Below are positions 8,761 through 16,762 of a stretch of 37,266 nucleotides of DNA, piece after piece. Location: contig JAFGWG010000021.1 in NCBI GenBank assembly GCA_016937255.1, forward strand, positions 1-37,266. Direction: 5' to 3'. Numbering within the stretch: the stretch's first letter is position 1; each line of letters begins with the position of its first letter. Made by a program: the position numbers and the translations under genes. Origin of the DNA: Bacteroidales bacterium. Its GTDB lineage: Bacteria > Bacteroidota > Bacteroidia > Bacteroidales > DTU049. The notes under the pieces are model-generated. The model saw nothing but the letters and a program-made list of their open reading frames with translations. It was not told where the DNA came from and made no database searches.

Positions 8761-9807
8761 CTACTTAAAAAACTCAAACATTAGCTTATGCATACCTTTT
8801 TCTTTAACCGAGTTTTCGTCGAGCCATTCCCAATGAGAAGGGAAATTGCCAGAACAATATATAGAATAAAAATCAGCCGTGATTGATTTATGCGTCAATT
8901 CATGTTTTCCTTGCATAAGAAATTCAGGGGTTTCAATCACTTCTAGAAAAGGATACTTTCTACTAAACTCTAAAACAATTTCATCCTTTGCATGTCCTTC
9001 AATGATAGGAAATTCATACAACCCCTTCCAAATTGAGCTGCGATTTCTCTTTACCAATGCAAATTTACCTGGCATATCAGCCCTTAGTATTTTGAAATAC
9101 AATAGTTGAAGCTTTGCTTTTTCTTTCTTTATTTTGGGAGATGGAAACTCGCTTATTGTATTCTTTTTATAAGCGCAACAGAACTCCTTTACTGGGCAGC
9201 AATCACAATCTGGCGATTTGGGTTTACAAATTAACGCCCCCAACTCCATCATGCTTTGATTAAAGAAAGATGGCTGATAATTCTTTATAATTTCCTCAAG
9301 CGCTTTACATACATCTTTAGAAACCGGATTACTAATACAAAAAATCCTTCCCATAATTCTACGCACATTACCATCGAAAACTGCCACAGGCATTTCATAA
9401 GCGATGGATGCTATAGCCGCAGCCGTATATGGCCCAATACCAGGTAATGATTGAATATCTGCCAATTCATTTGGAAATACACCCTTGTATTTTTCAATAA
9501 TAATTTTAGCCGCTTTATGCAAATTCAGAGCACGAGAATAATAGCCCAACCCTTGCCACAAGCGCAGCAAATCATCCTCCTTGGCTTTTGCAAGCGAAAA
9601 CACATCAGGATAAGTTTTCAGAATTCTATGATAATATGGAAGGCCTTGTTCAATTCGGGTTTGTTGAAAGACAATTTCCGACAACCAAACTTGATAAGGA
9701 ACAGGATTTGAACGCCAGGGTAATTTTCTAAAAAACTCAAGATACCAAGGGATCAATGCATTAAAAACCGATTGCAAAGAATTATTATCCATTTTCATAA
9801 CAAACAA
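8761..9807 (-). CDS. mutY: A/G-specific adenine DNA glycosylase MutY
   Basis: MutY removes adenine mispaired with 8-oxoguanine, preventing G-to-T mutations. The helix-hairpin-helix glycosylase core shows catalytic E44 in SEIVFQQT, the HhH hairpin LPGIGPYTA (121-129) and catalytic D145 in FDGNVRR. The 101-residue gap between E44 and D145 equals that of E. coli Glu37 and Asp138. Four cysteines in CKPKSPDCDCCPVKEFC fit the C-X6-C-X2-C-X5-C cluster for 4Fe-4S. The C-terminal ~120 residues fit the MutT-like 8-oxoG recognition domain. Length 348 is normal. The ATG at 9807 gives MFVMKMDNN; internal ATGs at 9798 and 9792 are equally possible starts. It is divergent from the HU gene. Confidence 0.95.
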   Translation of the reverse strand: MFVMKMDNNSLQSVFNALIPWYLEFFRKLPWRSNPVPYQVWLSEIVFQQTRIEQGLPYYHRILKTYPDVFSLAKAKEDDLLRLWQGLGYYSRALNLHKAAKIIIEKYKGVFPNELADIQSLPGIGPYTAAAIASIAYEMPVAVFDGNVRRIMGRIFCISNPVSKDVCKALEEIIKNYQPSFFNQSMMELGALICKPKSPDCDCCPVKEFCCAYKKNTISEFPSPKIKKEKAKLQLLYFKILRADMPGKFALVKRNRSSIWKGLYEFPIIEGHAKDEIVLEFSRKYPFLEVIETPEFLMQGKHELTHKSITADFYSIYCSGNFPSHWEWLDENSVKEKGMHKLMFEFFK

Positions 9808-9843
9808 AAATCATTTTTATGCAAAGCGTTCAAAAATTTTATC

Positions 9844-9851
9844 TATATTTG
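9844..9851 (+). promoter_or_regulatory. -7 element of the HU gene
   Basis: TATATTTG fits TAnnTTTG exactly and is followed by CAGCC, a context seen at other promoters in this window. No clear TTG is present at -33. The predicted leader is about 42 bases to the ATG at 9898. Confidence 0.5.
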
Positions 9852-9897
9852 CAGCCCTAAAATTAAGCTAAATAATTAAATCTCAAACCAAAGAGTT

Positions 9898-10185
9898 ATG
9901 ACAAAAGCTGATATTGTTGCTGAAATTTCAAATCGCACCGGAATCGAGAAAGTTACTGTACAGGTTACTGTAGAAGCGTTCATGGAAAGTGTAAAATCTT
10001 CACTTATTAATGGCGAAAATGTTTACCTGCGTGGTTTTGGCAGTTTCATCGTAAAACACAGAAAACAGAAAACAGGAAGAAATATTTCGAAAAATGTTTC
10101 TATTGTAATTCCTGCTCACAATATTCCTGCATTCAAACCTTCGAAAACTTTTACTAGCGAAGTTAAAGCTAAATCGAGTAAATAA
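9898..10185 (+). CDS. HU/IHF-family DNA-binding protein
   Basis: This is a small nucleoid protein that bends DNA. The 95 residues match the family: an N-terminal helical pair (MTKADIVAEISNRTG), the GFGSFIVKHR signature at ~46-55, the beta-arm region with the Pro-containing tip (IVIPAHNIPAFKPS) and a Lys-rich end. Fifteen bases downstream lies the 30-codon basic peptide gene, then rng, so the three are probably cotranscribed. It cannot be assigned to HU-alpha, HU-beta or IHF by sequence alone. Confidence 0.95.
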   Translation: MTKADIVAEISNRTGIEKVTVQVTVEAFMESVKSSLINGENVYLRGFGSFIVKHRKQKTGRNISKNVSIVIPAHNIPAFKPSKTFTSEVKAKSSK

Positions 10186-10200
10186 CTAAATCTTACGGCC

Positions 10201-10293
10201 ATGCCAAGCGGAAAAAAGAGAAAAAGACATAAGATGGCTACACACAAGCGCAAAAAAAGACTGCGTAAGAATAGACATAAAAAGAAAAAATAA
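10201..10293 (+). CDS. 30-residue, extremely basic AURKAIP1/COX24 (mS38/bS22)-like ribosomal-type peptide
   Basis: The ATG at 10201 opens a 30-codon frame ending TAA at 10291-10293. More than half the residues are Lys or Arg; the core reads KRKRHKMATHKRKKRLRKNR. The pattern KRxKMxxHKxKKRxRxxR matches what I know of the C-terminal domain of mitochondrial mS38 (AURKAIP1/COX24) and of actinobacterial bS22, which bind the small ribosomal subunit. It lies between HU and rng, 15 bases after HU and 54 before rng. Ribosome binding here is an inference from family resemblance. Its size means automated gene finders often miss it. Confidence 0.8.
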   Translation: MPSGKKRKRHKMATHKRKKRLRKNRHKKKK

Positions 10294-10347
10294 CATTTAA
10301 TCTTTTTTGCTTCTTATAGGTCATCATTGCGTTCGTCAATCTTTACC

Positions 10348-11892
10348 ATGGACAAAGAACTTATTATTAACTCTACTTCTAACGAAGTAACGATTGCCTT
10401 ATTGGAAAATAAGCGTTTAGTAGAGTTACACACTGAAACCAGAAACAACAACTTTGCTGTTGGCGACATTTACCTTGGAAAAATCAAAAAGATTATTTCC
10501 GGTTTAAATGCCGCCTTCATCGATGTTGGTTATGAGAAAGATGCTTTTCTGCACTACCTTGATCTCGGTCCTCAAATTCGCACGTTTAATAAATTCAGCA
10601 AAGAGAGAAAAAGCGGTCGTAAAGTTTCTGTCGAAACGTACACTTTTGAACCAAACATTGAGAAAGCAGGTAAAATCAATCAAATTTTATCAAGTGGGTC
10701 AGACATTCTCGTTCAGATTGCCAAAGAGCCCATTTCCAATAAAGGGCCAAGAATTACTACAGAGCTTAGCTTGCCTGGACGTTATGTTGTAATGATTCCT
10801 TTTTCTAATAAAATTTCTATTAGCCACAAAATCAAAAATCTCAGCGAAAAGTCGAGACTTAAAAAAATGGCTGATAGTTTACGTCCACACAATTTTGGGC
10901 TTATTGTTAGAACTGTTGCGGAAAATAAAAACTTTTCAGATCTAAAAAATGATTTAGACGAATTGACAGAACGTTGGGAAAGCATGTTGAATAGTCTCCA
11001 TAATAGCACCCCTCCGCAAAAAGTACTTGGTGAGCTAGATCGTTCATTAACCATTATTCGCGACCTATTAAACTCCTCTTTCAACAGCATTCATGTTAAT
11101 GATCCTGCCCTGTATGGCGAAATAAAAACATATCTCAGTGCAATTGCCCCAGAACAAGAGAAGATTGTTAAACTGCACAAAGGCAAGATAGATATTTTCG
11201 AGGATAAAGGCATAAGTAAGCAGATAAAGAGTTCATTTGGCCAGAAAGTTGCGCTTAAATCAGGCGCATATCTAATTATTGAAGCCACTGAAGCATTTCA
11301 TGTTATTGATGTCAATAGTGGATTTAAGTCTGACAACGACAAAAATCAAGAAGCCAATGCTTTAGAAGCCAATCTCGAATTGGCTGAAGAAGTTGCACGT
11401 CAAATGAGATTGCGTGACCTTGGAGGCATCATTGTTATTGATTTTATTGACATGCACCAAGGAGTGAATCGCAGAAAGCTATTTGAAAAGCTTCGCGATG
11501 AAATGAAAAACGATAAGGCCAAGCATACCATATTGCCTCCCAGTAAATTTGGCTTGGTACAAATTACAAGGCAACGAGTGCGCCCTGAAACCAAAATTGA
11601 AATCTCGGAAAAATGCCCTGTTTGTAATGGTAGTGGTGAAATCAGATCAAATACTTTACTCATCGAAGAAATCGAAAACACCATTTCCTTTTTGGTTAAA
11701 GAACAAAATGAAAAGAAAATTGTGCTCTATACGAGCCCCTTTGTTTATGCATATTTGAATACCGGATTCAACTCCATCATTAAAAAATGGCGCAAAAAAC
11801 TCAAGTGCAAAATCAAACTTAGTTCCTCTGAAAATTATCATTTCTTGGAATTTCATATTTTCAAAGCAGATGGAGAAGAAATTACTTTATAA
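10348..11892 (+). CDS. rng: Ribonuclease G/E family endoribonuclease
   Basis: This endoribonuclease processes rRNA 5' ends and turns over mRNA. An N-terminal S1 domain (~35-125) has GDIYLGKIKKIISGLNAAFI. The catalytic Mg-binding aspartates are D321 in VIDVNSG and D365 in IVIDFIDM, matching E. coli RNase E Asp303 and Asp346. The zinc-link cysteines are in CPVCNGSGE. The 514-residue length fits RNase G rather than RNase E, as there is no long disordered C-terminal scaffold. The ATG at 10348 (MDKELIINS) is preferred over an in-frame TTG seven codons upstream, because family members start at this point. The neighbours (HU, basic ribosomal-type peptide) suit a ribosome-linked operon. recX follows after 16 bases. 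Confidence 0.95.
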   Translation: MDKELIINSTSNEVTIALLENKRLVELHTETRNNNFAVGDIYLGKIKKIISGLNAAFIDVGYEKDAFLHYLDLGPQIRTFNKFSKERKSGRKVSVETYTFEPNIEKAGKINQILSSGSDILVQIAKEPISNKGPRITTELSLPGRYVVMIPFSNKISISHKIKNLSEKSRLKKMADSLRPHNFGLIVRTVAENKNFSDLKNDLDELTERWESMLNSLHNSTPPQKVLGELDRSLTIIRDLLNSSFNSIHVNDPALYGEIKTYLSAIAPEQEKIVKLHKGKIDIFEDKGISKQIKSSFGQKVALKSGAYLIIEATEAFHVIDVNSGFKSDNDKNQEANALEANLELAEEVARQMRLRDLGGIIVIDFIDMHQGVNRRKLFEKLRDEMKNDKAKHTILPPSKFGLVQITRQRVRPETKIEISEKCPVCNGSGEIRSNTLLIEEIENTISFLVKEQNEKKIVLYTSPFVYAYLNTGFNSIIKKWRKKLKCKIKLSSSENYHFLEFHIFKADGEEITL

Positions 11893-11908
11893 ATAGTTTT
11901 GATTCTCT

Positions 11909-12385
11909 ATGTCGGAAAACAGCGAAAGATTTCTTATTCAAATTGCATTGCCCAAAGCAGAGAAGTTTTGTGCATATCAGGAACGTAGTATTCATGAGGT
12001 AAAACAAAAGCTAAGCCGATTAGGTATCAGCTCAGACATACAAAATAAAATCATAGAAATTTTATTAGAAAAAGACTTCATTAATGAAGATCGCTATTGC
12101 GAATTATATATCAGGAGCAAAATAAACCAAAACGGATGGGGTCCTTTTAAGATAATACAAGAACTAAAGAATAAAAATATTTCAGAAGAGCTTATTAAAA
12201 AGTATATGGATGCTTTTCCAATTGAAAAACATGATGAAGTTTTAAACAAACTCATTGCGTCAAAAATAAGAGTTTTGAAAGAGGAAGATCCTTTTAAGAA
12301 AAAACAGAAACTTCTTCGTTTTGCATTCTCGAAAGGCTATTCAACCGACCAGATTAACAGGGTACTAAGAAAACACTTCGATTAG
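11909..12385 (+). CDS. recX: RecX family regulatory protein
   Basis: RecX-type proteins bind RecA filaments and limit recombinase activity. The 158 residues are all-helical, with the family's three-helix repeats. The signature around ~50-85 (LLEKDFINEDRYCELYIRSK, then GWGPFKIIQELK) is typical. The gene follows rng by 16 bases and is probably its last operon member. recA is not in this window. Its stop codon overlaps that of the convergent gene in ATTAG, leaving no room for a terminator between them. Confidence 0.87.
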   Translation: MSENSERFLIQIALPKAEKFCAYQERSIHEVKQKLSRLGISSDIQNKIIEILLEKDFINEDRYCELYIRSKINQNGWGPFKIIQELKNKNISEELIKKYMDAFPIEKHDEVLNKLIASKIRVLKEEDPFKKKQKLLRFAFSKGYSTDQINRVLRKHFD

Positions 12386-13287
12386 CGCAGTGTTATAGAT
12401 GTTGTGCCCAATTCATTATCCTCACTTAGAATCGCAATATTGTATTGTCCCTGTGGAAGCTCAAGAGATCCACGCAGAAAGTCAATACAAACGCTGACAG
12501 CTTTTTTCTGATAATTAATCACCTTCTTGGCCGAGTATTGTATGCGATTCCCTTGATATATAAAGGAATAACTGCCTTGCGTAAGAATAAGATTATCTGG
12601 CCTTGCAACACGAACATATATATCTTTCTGACCTGCGCTAACAAGTGTATTTTCTCCAATCACAAAACAAACCCTGATTAGATCAACCTTTTTAGCCTTA
12701 TCTGTTTCCGACATTTTTTCGCCGCTTCTTTGCTTATACGGTGTAGCAGAAATACTATATGCCCTTAAGTATGCAGCCTCATTAATTTGTTTATTCAAAT
12801 TGTCTTTGTCTTCTGTCAAATTGTTAGCTGTTTCATTAGCACTTTCCAAATCAGTGCGCAACCCTTGATTTTCCGCAACAAGTTTTTGATTTACCTGATA
12901 CAAACTATCAATCTGATTCACATATCCCTGCGTAATTTCACGCAAATAATCAAGTTTGCGTTTAATTCTTCGGTAGTCTGCCTGCGAATTAATGAGTTGC
13001 TGAATTTCTTCAGCTTGAGCCAAAATCAAACTATCCTGTCCAGCCAACTGCTCAGTAAGATACCCATACTCTTCTTTTATTGCATTGTATTCCGCCATGA
13101 TTGAATCATAATCAGCAACCAATTCTTTATTCATCTGCTCAGTCTTTTCCTTTTCAATTACAACCGTATCAATACTCGATTTGGTTGTAATTAAAAGCCA
13201 CGCAAGAACGGCAATTATTGCCAACTGAATGCCTATTATTATTTTATAGGTAGAATTTTTCTTCGTTTTATTTTCAGCATTCTCCAT
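12382..13287 (-). CDS. Membrane-anchored coiled-coil protein of unknown function
   Basis: I do not recognise a named family. The 301 residues begin with a basic segment, one transmembrane helix (~14-35) and a long predicted coiled coil (~40-180, rich in Glu, Gln, Leu and Asn with heptad spacing). A compact C-terminal domain of ~110 residues (~190-301) is beta-rich and contains VDLIRVCFVIGENTLV and GQKDIYVRVARP. The topology is probably N-in, with coiled coil and C-terminal domain in the periplasm. Proteins of this shape are common in Bacteroidota and usually annotated only as hypothetical. It stands alone, convergent with recX, with a -7 element 35 bases upstream. Confidence 0.85.
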   Translation of the reverse strand: MENAENKTKKNSTYKIIIGIQLAIIAVLAWLLITTKSSIDTVVIEKEKTEQMNKELVADYDSIMAEYNAIKEEYGYLTEQLAGQDSLILAQAEEIQQLINSQADYRRIKRKLDYLREITQGYVNQIDSLYQVNQKLVAENQGLRTDLESANETANNLTEDKDNLNKQINEAAYLRAYSISATPYKQRSGEKMSETDKAKKVDLIRVCFVIGENTLVSAGQKDIYVRVARPDNLILTQGSYSFIYQGNRIQYSAKKVINYQKKAVSVCIDFLRGSLELPQGQYNIAILSEDNELGTTSITLR

Positions 13288-13321
13288 AAAAACTAAGTTT
13301 TGGTTTCTGATTAAGAATTTG

Positions 13322-13329
13322 CAAATTTA
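13322..13329 (-). promoter_or_regulatory. -7 element of the coiled-coil protein gene
   Basis: On the minus strand this reads TAAATTTG, a perfect TAnnTTTG. It predicts a leader of about 30 bases to the ATG at 13287. No TTG is present at the -33 distance. Confidence 0.4.
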
Positions 13330-13388
13330 TTGATTTTTCAGCTGACTACTGATTTTTTTTATTAAAAACTACTTTTTAGATCCAAATA

Positions 13389-13421
13389 TTGCGAGAATTT
13401 CACAAAAAATATGCATCTTTG
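13389..13421 (+). promoter_or_regulatory. Weak candidate promoter of the ComF-family gene
   Basis: TTG at 13389-13391 is followed after 22 bases by CATCTTTG at 13414-13421, one mismatch from TAnnTTTG. It would give a leader of about 16 bases to the ATG at 13442. Confidence 0.25.
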
Positions 13422-13441
13422 TTTTACTGCAAAGATATAAT

Positions 13442-14125
13442 ATGCCTGTTAAATCACTTTTCAATTTGTTTTTTCCTGATTTATGTGCTGCTTGTGGTCA
13501 AACTCTAGTACGCGGGGAAAAAACAATATGCATTTCGTGTATAAACAAACTTTCATTTACTGATTACCACAAAAACGAAGACAATCCGGTGAGCAGAGTC
13601 TTTTATGGTCGGTGTACAATTGAACAGGCTATGGCAATGTGTTTATACGAACGTGACTCAACCATTCAACATCTTGTACATTTATTAAAATATAAATCGA
13701 GGCGCGATGTGGGCCTTCTTCTTGGCAATGAATTAGCAAAAACATTACTAAATAGCCCTCTTTATAACACCATTGATGCTATTATTCCAGTTCCATTACA
13801 CAGAAAAAAGGAAAGAATTCGTGGTTATAACCAGGCACTTGTTATTGCAGAGGGCATGAGCGAGACTTTGGGAAAACCTATAATTGCAGATGCTCTTGTT
13901 CGGGTTGAATTTACCGAAACCCAAACCAAAAAGAAACGATGGGACAGATATGAAAACGTAAAAAATATGTTTGGGGTTAAAAATGAAGACAAAATTAAAG
14001 AGAAACACTTGCTTCTCATAGATGATGTCATTACAACCGGAGCCACCATCGAAGCTTGTGCAAAGCATTTATTAAATGTTGAAAATGTGAAAGTAAGCAT
14101 TGCCGGGTTGGCTTCTTCGGCATAA
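13442..14125 (+). CDS. ComF family protein (zinc finger plus phosphoribosyltransferase fold)
   Basis: ComF proteins are required for DNA uptake in competent bacteria and are also found in species not known to be transformable. Four cysteines at 15, 18, 30 and 33 (LCAACG and CISC) form the N-terminal zinc finger. The C-terminal type I phosphoribosyltransferase fold has its PRPP-binding loop at 193-202 (IDDVITTGAT), plus IPVPLHRKKERIRGYNQ, typical of ComFC/GntX. The 227 residues are full length. It is a single-gene unit closed by a terminator shared with the opposing operon. A role in transformation here is only inferred; no com pilus genes are in the window. Confidence 0.9.
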   Translation: MPVKSLFNLFFPDLCAACGQTLVRGEKTICISCINKLSFTDYHKNEDNPVSRVFYGRCTIEQAMAMCLYERDSTIQHLVHLLKYKSRRDVGLLLGNELAKTLLNSPLYNTIDAIIPVPLHRKKERIRGYNQALVIAEGMSETLGKPIIADALVRVEFTETQTKKKRWDRYENVKNMFGVKNEDKIKEKHLLLIDDVITTGATIEACAKHLLNVENVKVSIAGLASSA

Positions 14126-14127
14126 AA

Positions 14128-14148
14128 AAAGCCTCCGAAGAGGCTTTT
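14128..14148. terminator. Bidirectional terminator between convergent genes
   Basis: AAAGCCTC (14128-14135) pairs with GAGGCTTT (14140-14147) over the tetraloop CGAA. It has T-runs on the plus side and A-runs (T on the minus strand) on the other, so it can end both the ComF-family gene and the surface-protein operon arriving from the right. Confidence 0.85.
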
Positions 14149-14163
14149 AATAAAAAGTTTTTT

Positions 14164-15852
14164 TTACTCAGCTGGCTTTTCAGCTGGATTTACAATGGTT
14201 GAAGGATGAACACCATTATGAAGTTCTCCATTCTCCCAATACAATCCTTGAGCATCATGCTGTGTATCACCATCATTGGTAAGACCATTATTAATTTTAA
14301 TCAGATAATTATGATCTGTAATCTCTGAAGGAATCTGTGGATTTTCATATCCAGCTCTTCTTCCAATAGCAATAAAAGAAACCTGAACACTTGATGTGGC
14401 ATTGGTACTTCTAATTGTAAATCCGCTGGCAGTTACTGATTCTACATAAACAGTTTCGGGAGTTCCCATAGCAGAAACAGTAACCACTACTGGAATCTGT
14501 GCAGAAACTGATGCTGCAAAAGCCTGATCGAATGGAACAAATACAGAACCGTTGCTCAACTGAGCAAGACCACTGCTTTGAATGGATACATCGGTAGAAA
14601 CATTAGTATATAGTGGCACCAGATCGCCAACACTTTTGTTAGCAGAGCCATTTTCCTGTAAATGAACATCCAAATTATTGATTACACGAATACCGTTTGT
14701 ATATAAAGCATAGCGTTCCCCCTCAATGAAAGAACCGTAAACCTGGCCATGAATATCAGCTCCAAAAAGTGAGCCCCATGCACCAACACCTATTCCCAAA
14801 GCAAGATCTGAGGAGGATTTCCCTGTACCAGATGAGTACCCTGCCGAACCATACACCCCGTATGTTGATGATCCGCTGTTTTTATATCCTAATATTCCCC
14901 AATATACACCGCTATAATTTGCTCCAAGTACACCACCACAGCGGGTATTATCATTCCAGTTAAACCCATTTACTCCAAAAGAATACATGTCGCCCCAAAG
15001 GTTATAACCTTTAATAGCAGAATTAGAAGAAGATGTTGAGTATGCTGTTCCATCATTTTGAGTATCCCTTGTTCTATATCCATAAATACTAGCCTGCCCA
15101 TCACCCTGAGAAATTCTTTCTCTTCTGTTTACATATAGAAAATAATCATTCATGGTATCATTAATATTGATATAGTCATCACTATTCCTGTAAAAACTAG
15201 CCAAATTGCCATTGCCAACTGGAGAATTAACATACAATTTATAAGATGAATTTAAACCATTAATTCCAAGATGTGCCCCATCATTTAAAAGGAAAGAGCT
15301 ACTTGCCCAACCAGTACCATCATGATAAATTGTATTATTGGCAGCACCAATTGGCATTTCAGGCAAGGTATCAGTATTGGTAACTGTAAAAGAAGGGAAA
15401 GTACCTGCCACGTCAATACCCGTTCCAGCATTAATCTCTACTGTATCCTGAGGGGCATAACCTGCCTTAGAAGAATACATGGCATAAGGAACACTTAAAA
15501 GCTGAGAAGTGCCCATTGTTATATATCCTGAGCCGGGGTTCATTTCAGTTTTAATAAAATAATCATCAGCACCCCAATCAATTGTAGAAAAAACACCTGC
15601 CACCACAGTTCCCTGACCTACAATAACATCCACCAAGCCATACTGGCTTGTGGTTACAGAAAAGGTCTCTTGATAGACCTCTGTTCCTGAAGGAGTGGTT
15701 TGTATAATGGTTACTCTTAAACCTACCGCCTGGCTACTAAGCACAGATCCTGAAGCATCTCTAATCAAAGCCTGATATTTAAAACCCTCAGGTGATTGGG
15801 CATTTACAGTAACGGCTACAATAGCCAAAAACAAAAACAATATTTTTTTCAT
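14164..15852 (-). CDS. Secreted Gly/Ser/Tyr-rich beta protein, tail-fibre-like, without T9SS tail
   Basis: Not a characterised family. A signal peptide (1-18, ending VNAQ) leads into an N-terminal domain of ~115 residues (FKYQALIRDASGSVLSSQAV to LLSVPYAMYSSKAG) that is common at the start of large Bacteroidota surface proteins. The middle (~190-400) is rich in Gly, Ser, Tyr and Asn with short GVYG/GVLG-type repeats, resembling trimeric fibre or tail-spike shafts. The end has a beta segment with IRSTNATSSVQVSF and a charged terminus. No T9SS sorting domain is present, so its export past the outer membrane is unexplained. It lies 12 bases downstream of a small T9SS protein and is almost surely cotranscribed with it. 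Confidence 0.8.
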   Translation of the reverse strand: MKKILFLFLAIVAVTVNAQSPEGFKYQALIRDASGSVLSSQAVGLRVTIIQTTPSGTEVYQETFSVTTSQYGLVDVIVGQGTVVAGVFSTIDWGADDYFIKTEMNPGSGYITMGTSQLLSVPYAMYSSKAGYAPQDTVEINAGTGIDVAGTFPSFTVTNTDTLPEMPIGAANNTIYHDGTGWASSSFLLNDGAHLGINGLNSSYKLYVNSPVGNGNLASFYRNSDDYININDTMNDYFLYVNRRERISQGDGQASIYGYRTRDTQNDGTAYSTSSSNSAIKGYNLWGDMYSFGVNGFNWNDNTRCGGVLGANYSGVYWGILGYKNSGSSTYGVYGSAGYSSGTGKSSSDLALGIGVGAWGSLFGADIHGQVYGSFIEGERYALYTNGIRVINNLDVHLQENGSANKSVGDLVPLYTNVSTDVSIQSSGLAQLSNGSVFVPFDQAFAASVSAQIPVVVTVSAMGTPETVYVESVTASGFTIRSTNATSSVQVSFIAIGRRAGYENPQIPSEITDHNYLIKINNGLTNDGDTQHDAQGLYWENGELHNGVHPSTIVNPAEKPAE

Positions 15853-15864
15853 CTTCTTAATTTT

Positions 15865-16338
15865 TTAATGAAATTCAACTTTGTAAACATTTGACTGACC
15901 TTCTTCGAGATCACTAATTCTTAACAAATACATCCCATTGGCATATTCTGAAGATTGAATACTCGTTTTACCAAAGAATGTTTTTTGAAGGAGTAAACGC
16001 CCTGCAGCATCAAACAAACTAAACTGCATTTCGTTTTGTGTCCCCACTTCAAGATAAATCACATCGCTCGAAGGATTTGGAAAGAGTACCACATCCAAAA
16101 GGAATTGTTCCTGTACAGATTGAAGCGAAATATCGGATTGCTGAAAACCTTCTGAAAGTTCATAACCTCCAGAGTTGTAACTATCTACCACAAGTTCTCC
16201 CAAAGTGAAAGACAAGTAGTAAGAGGACGCAGCCATTTCAGTGCCAGCACTTGCAATAACAGATCGATCAACGTTTTGACCAAACGATTGTATTACAATA
16301 AAACACACAATGGCTAGAAAAAGAATAATTTTTTTCAT
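15865..16338 (-). CDS. Small T9SS type A sorting-domain protein
   Basis: The 157 residues are a signal peptide (1-20, ending SFGQ), a short module of ~50 residues (ASAGTEMAASSYYLSFTLGE to YELSEGFQQ) and a T9SS sorting domain (~82-157) with FPNPSSD and the usual NGMYLLRISD near the end. The short module recurs in many Bacteroidota surface proteins. With no other domain, the mature protein is little more than a secreted tag, perhaps a partner or anchor for the fibre-like protein encoded 12 bases downstream. That partnership is inferred from the operon only. Confidence 0.85.
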   Translation of the reverse strand: MKKIILFLAIVCFIVIQSFGQNVDRSVIASAGTEMAASSYYLSFTLGELVVDSYNSGGYELSEGFQQSDISLQSVQEQFLLDVVLFPNPSSDVIYLEVGTQNEMQFSLFDAAGRLLLQKTFFGKTSIQSSEYANGMYLLRISDLEEGQSNVYKVEFH

Positions 16339-16393
16339 AGGCTTTAGTGATTAGTTAGAAAATACAAAATACCCCTCTTTATTAAAGAATTCA

Positions 16394-16425
16394 CAAATAT
16401 ATTAAATAATAATCCAAGTCTCAAA
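16394..16425 (-). promoter_or_regulatory. Promoter of the small T9SS protein operon
   Basis: Read on the minus strand: TTTG (16425-16422), 20 bases, then TATATTTG (16401-16394), a perfect -7 element. The leader to the ATG at 16338 would be about 50 bases. It is back to back with the rpmH promoter. Confidence 0.5.
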
Positions 16426-16460
16426 AAAAGAAAAAAAATATATCCCGAACAAAATATTTT

Positions 16461-16500
16461 TGCAAAAGTTTTTGCAGTACAAAAAAAAACCATACTTTTG
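16461..16500 (+). promoter_or_regulatory. rpmH promoter with an overlapping palindrome
   Basis: TTTG at 16471-16474, 18 bases, then TACTTTTG at 16493-16500 is a full match to the Bacteroidota promoter. The -33 box lies inside a perfect palindrome, TGCAAAA-GT-TTTTGCA (16461-16476), which could be an operator, although a chance AT-rich palindrome is possible. The leader to the ATG is about 20 bases. Confidence 0.75.
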
Positions 16501-16525
16501 CACTCCTATTTAAACAGAACGAATC

Positions 16526-16684
16526 ATGAAACGTACATTTCAGCCTTCAAACCGTAAAAGAAAAAACAAGCACGGATTCCGTCACAGAATGTCTACCGCT
16601 AATGGACGTGAAGTTCTGAGCAGACGTAGAGCTAAAGGAAGACATAAGCTTTCTGTTTCTGACGAAAAAACCCATAAGAACTAG
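16526..16684 (+). CDS. rpmH: 50S ribosomal protein L34
   Basis: This is a 52-residue basic protein of the large subunit. It begins [20 protein letters not shown] and continues [20 protein letters not shown], which is diagnostic for L34. The C-terminal extension of about ten residues after the usual KGR-x-K-L end fits Bacteroidota members. It has its own strong promoter and terminator. The classical neighbours rnpA and dnaA are not present here. Confidence 0.98.
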   Translation: MKRTFQPSNRKRKNKHGFRHRMSTANGREVLSRRRAKGRHKLSVSDEKTHKN

Positions 16685-16709
16685 AACTTTTTAAAAGTTG
16701 ATATATTTA

Positions 16710-16733
16710 CCTCGCCTTTAGCGGGGTTTTTTT
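16710..16733 (+). terminator. rpmH terminator
   Basis: CCTCGC (16710-16715) pairs with GCGGGG (16721-16726), with one T-G wobble and a 5-base loop, followed by seven T. Confidence 0.85.
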
Positions 16734-16736
16734 GTT

Positions 16737-16744
16737 TATTTTAG
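16737..16744 (+). promoter_or_regulatory. Possible -7 element of the HU-CCDC81/SPOR gene
   Basis: TATTTTAG, one mismatch from TAnnTTTG, followed by CAGC as at the HU and tRNA promoters. It lies 18 bases before the ATG at 16763. There is no -33 box, so it is weak. Confidence 0.3.
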
Positions 16745-16762
16745 CAGCTAAATTGTCTTACG

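Noticed and set aside
10327-10347. TTG start of rng
   Set aside because: The ATG at 10348 gives the family N-terminus; the seven extra residues have no support.
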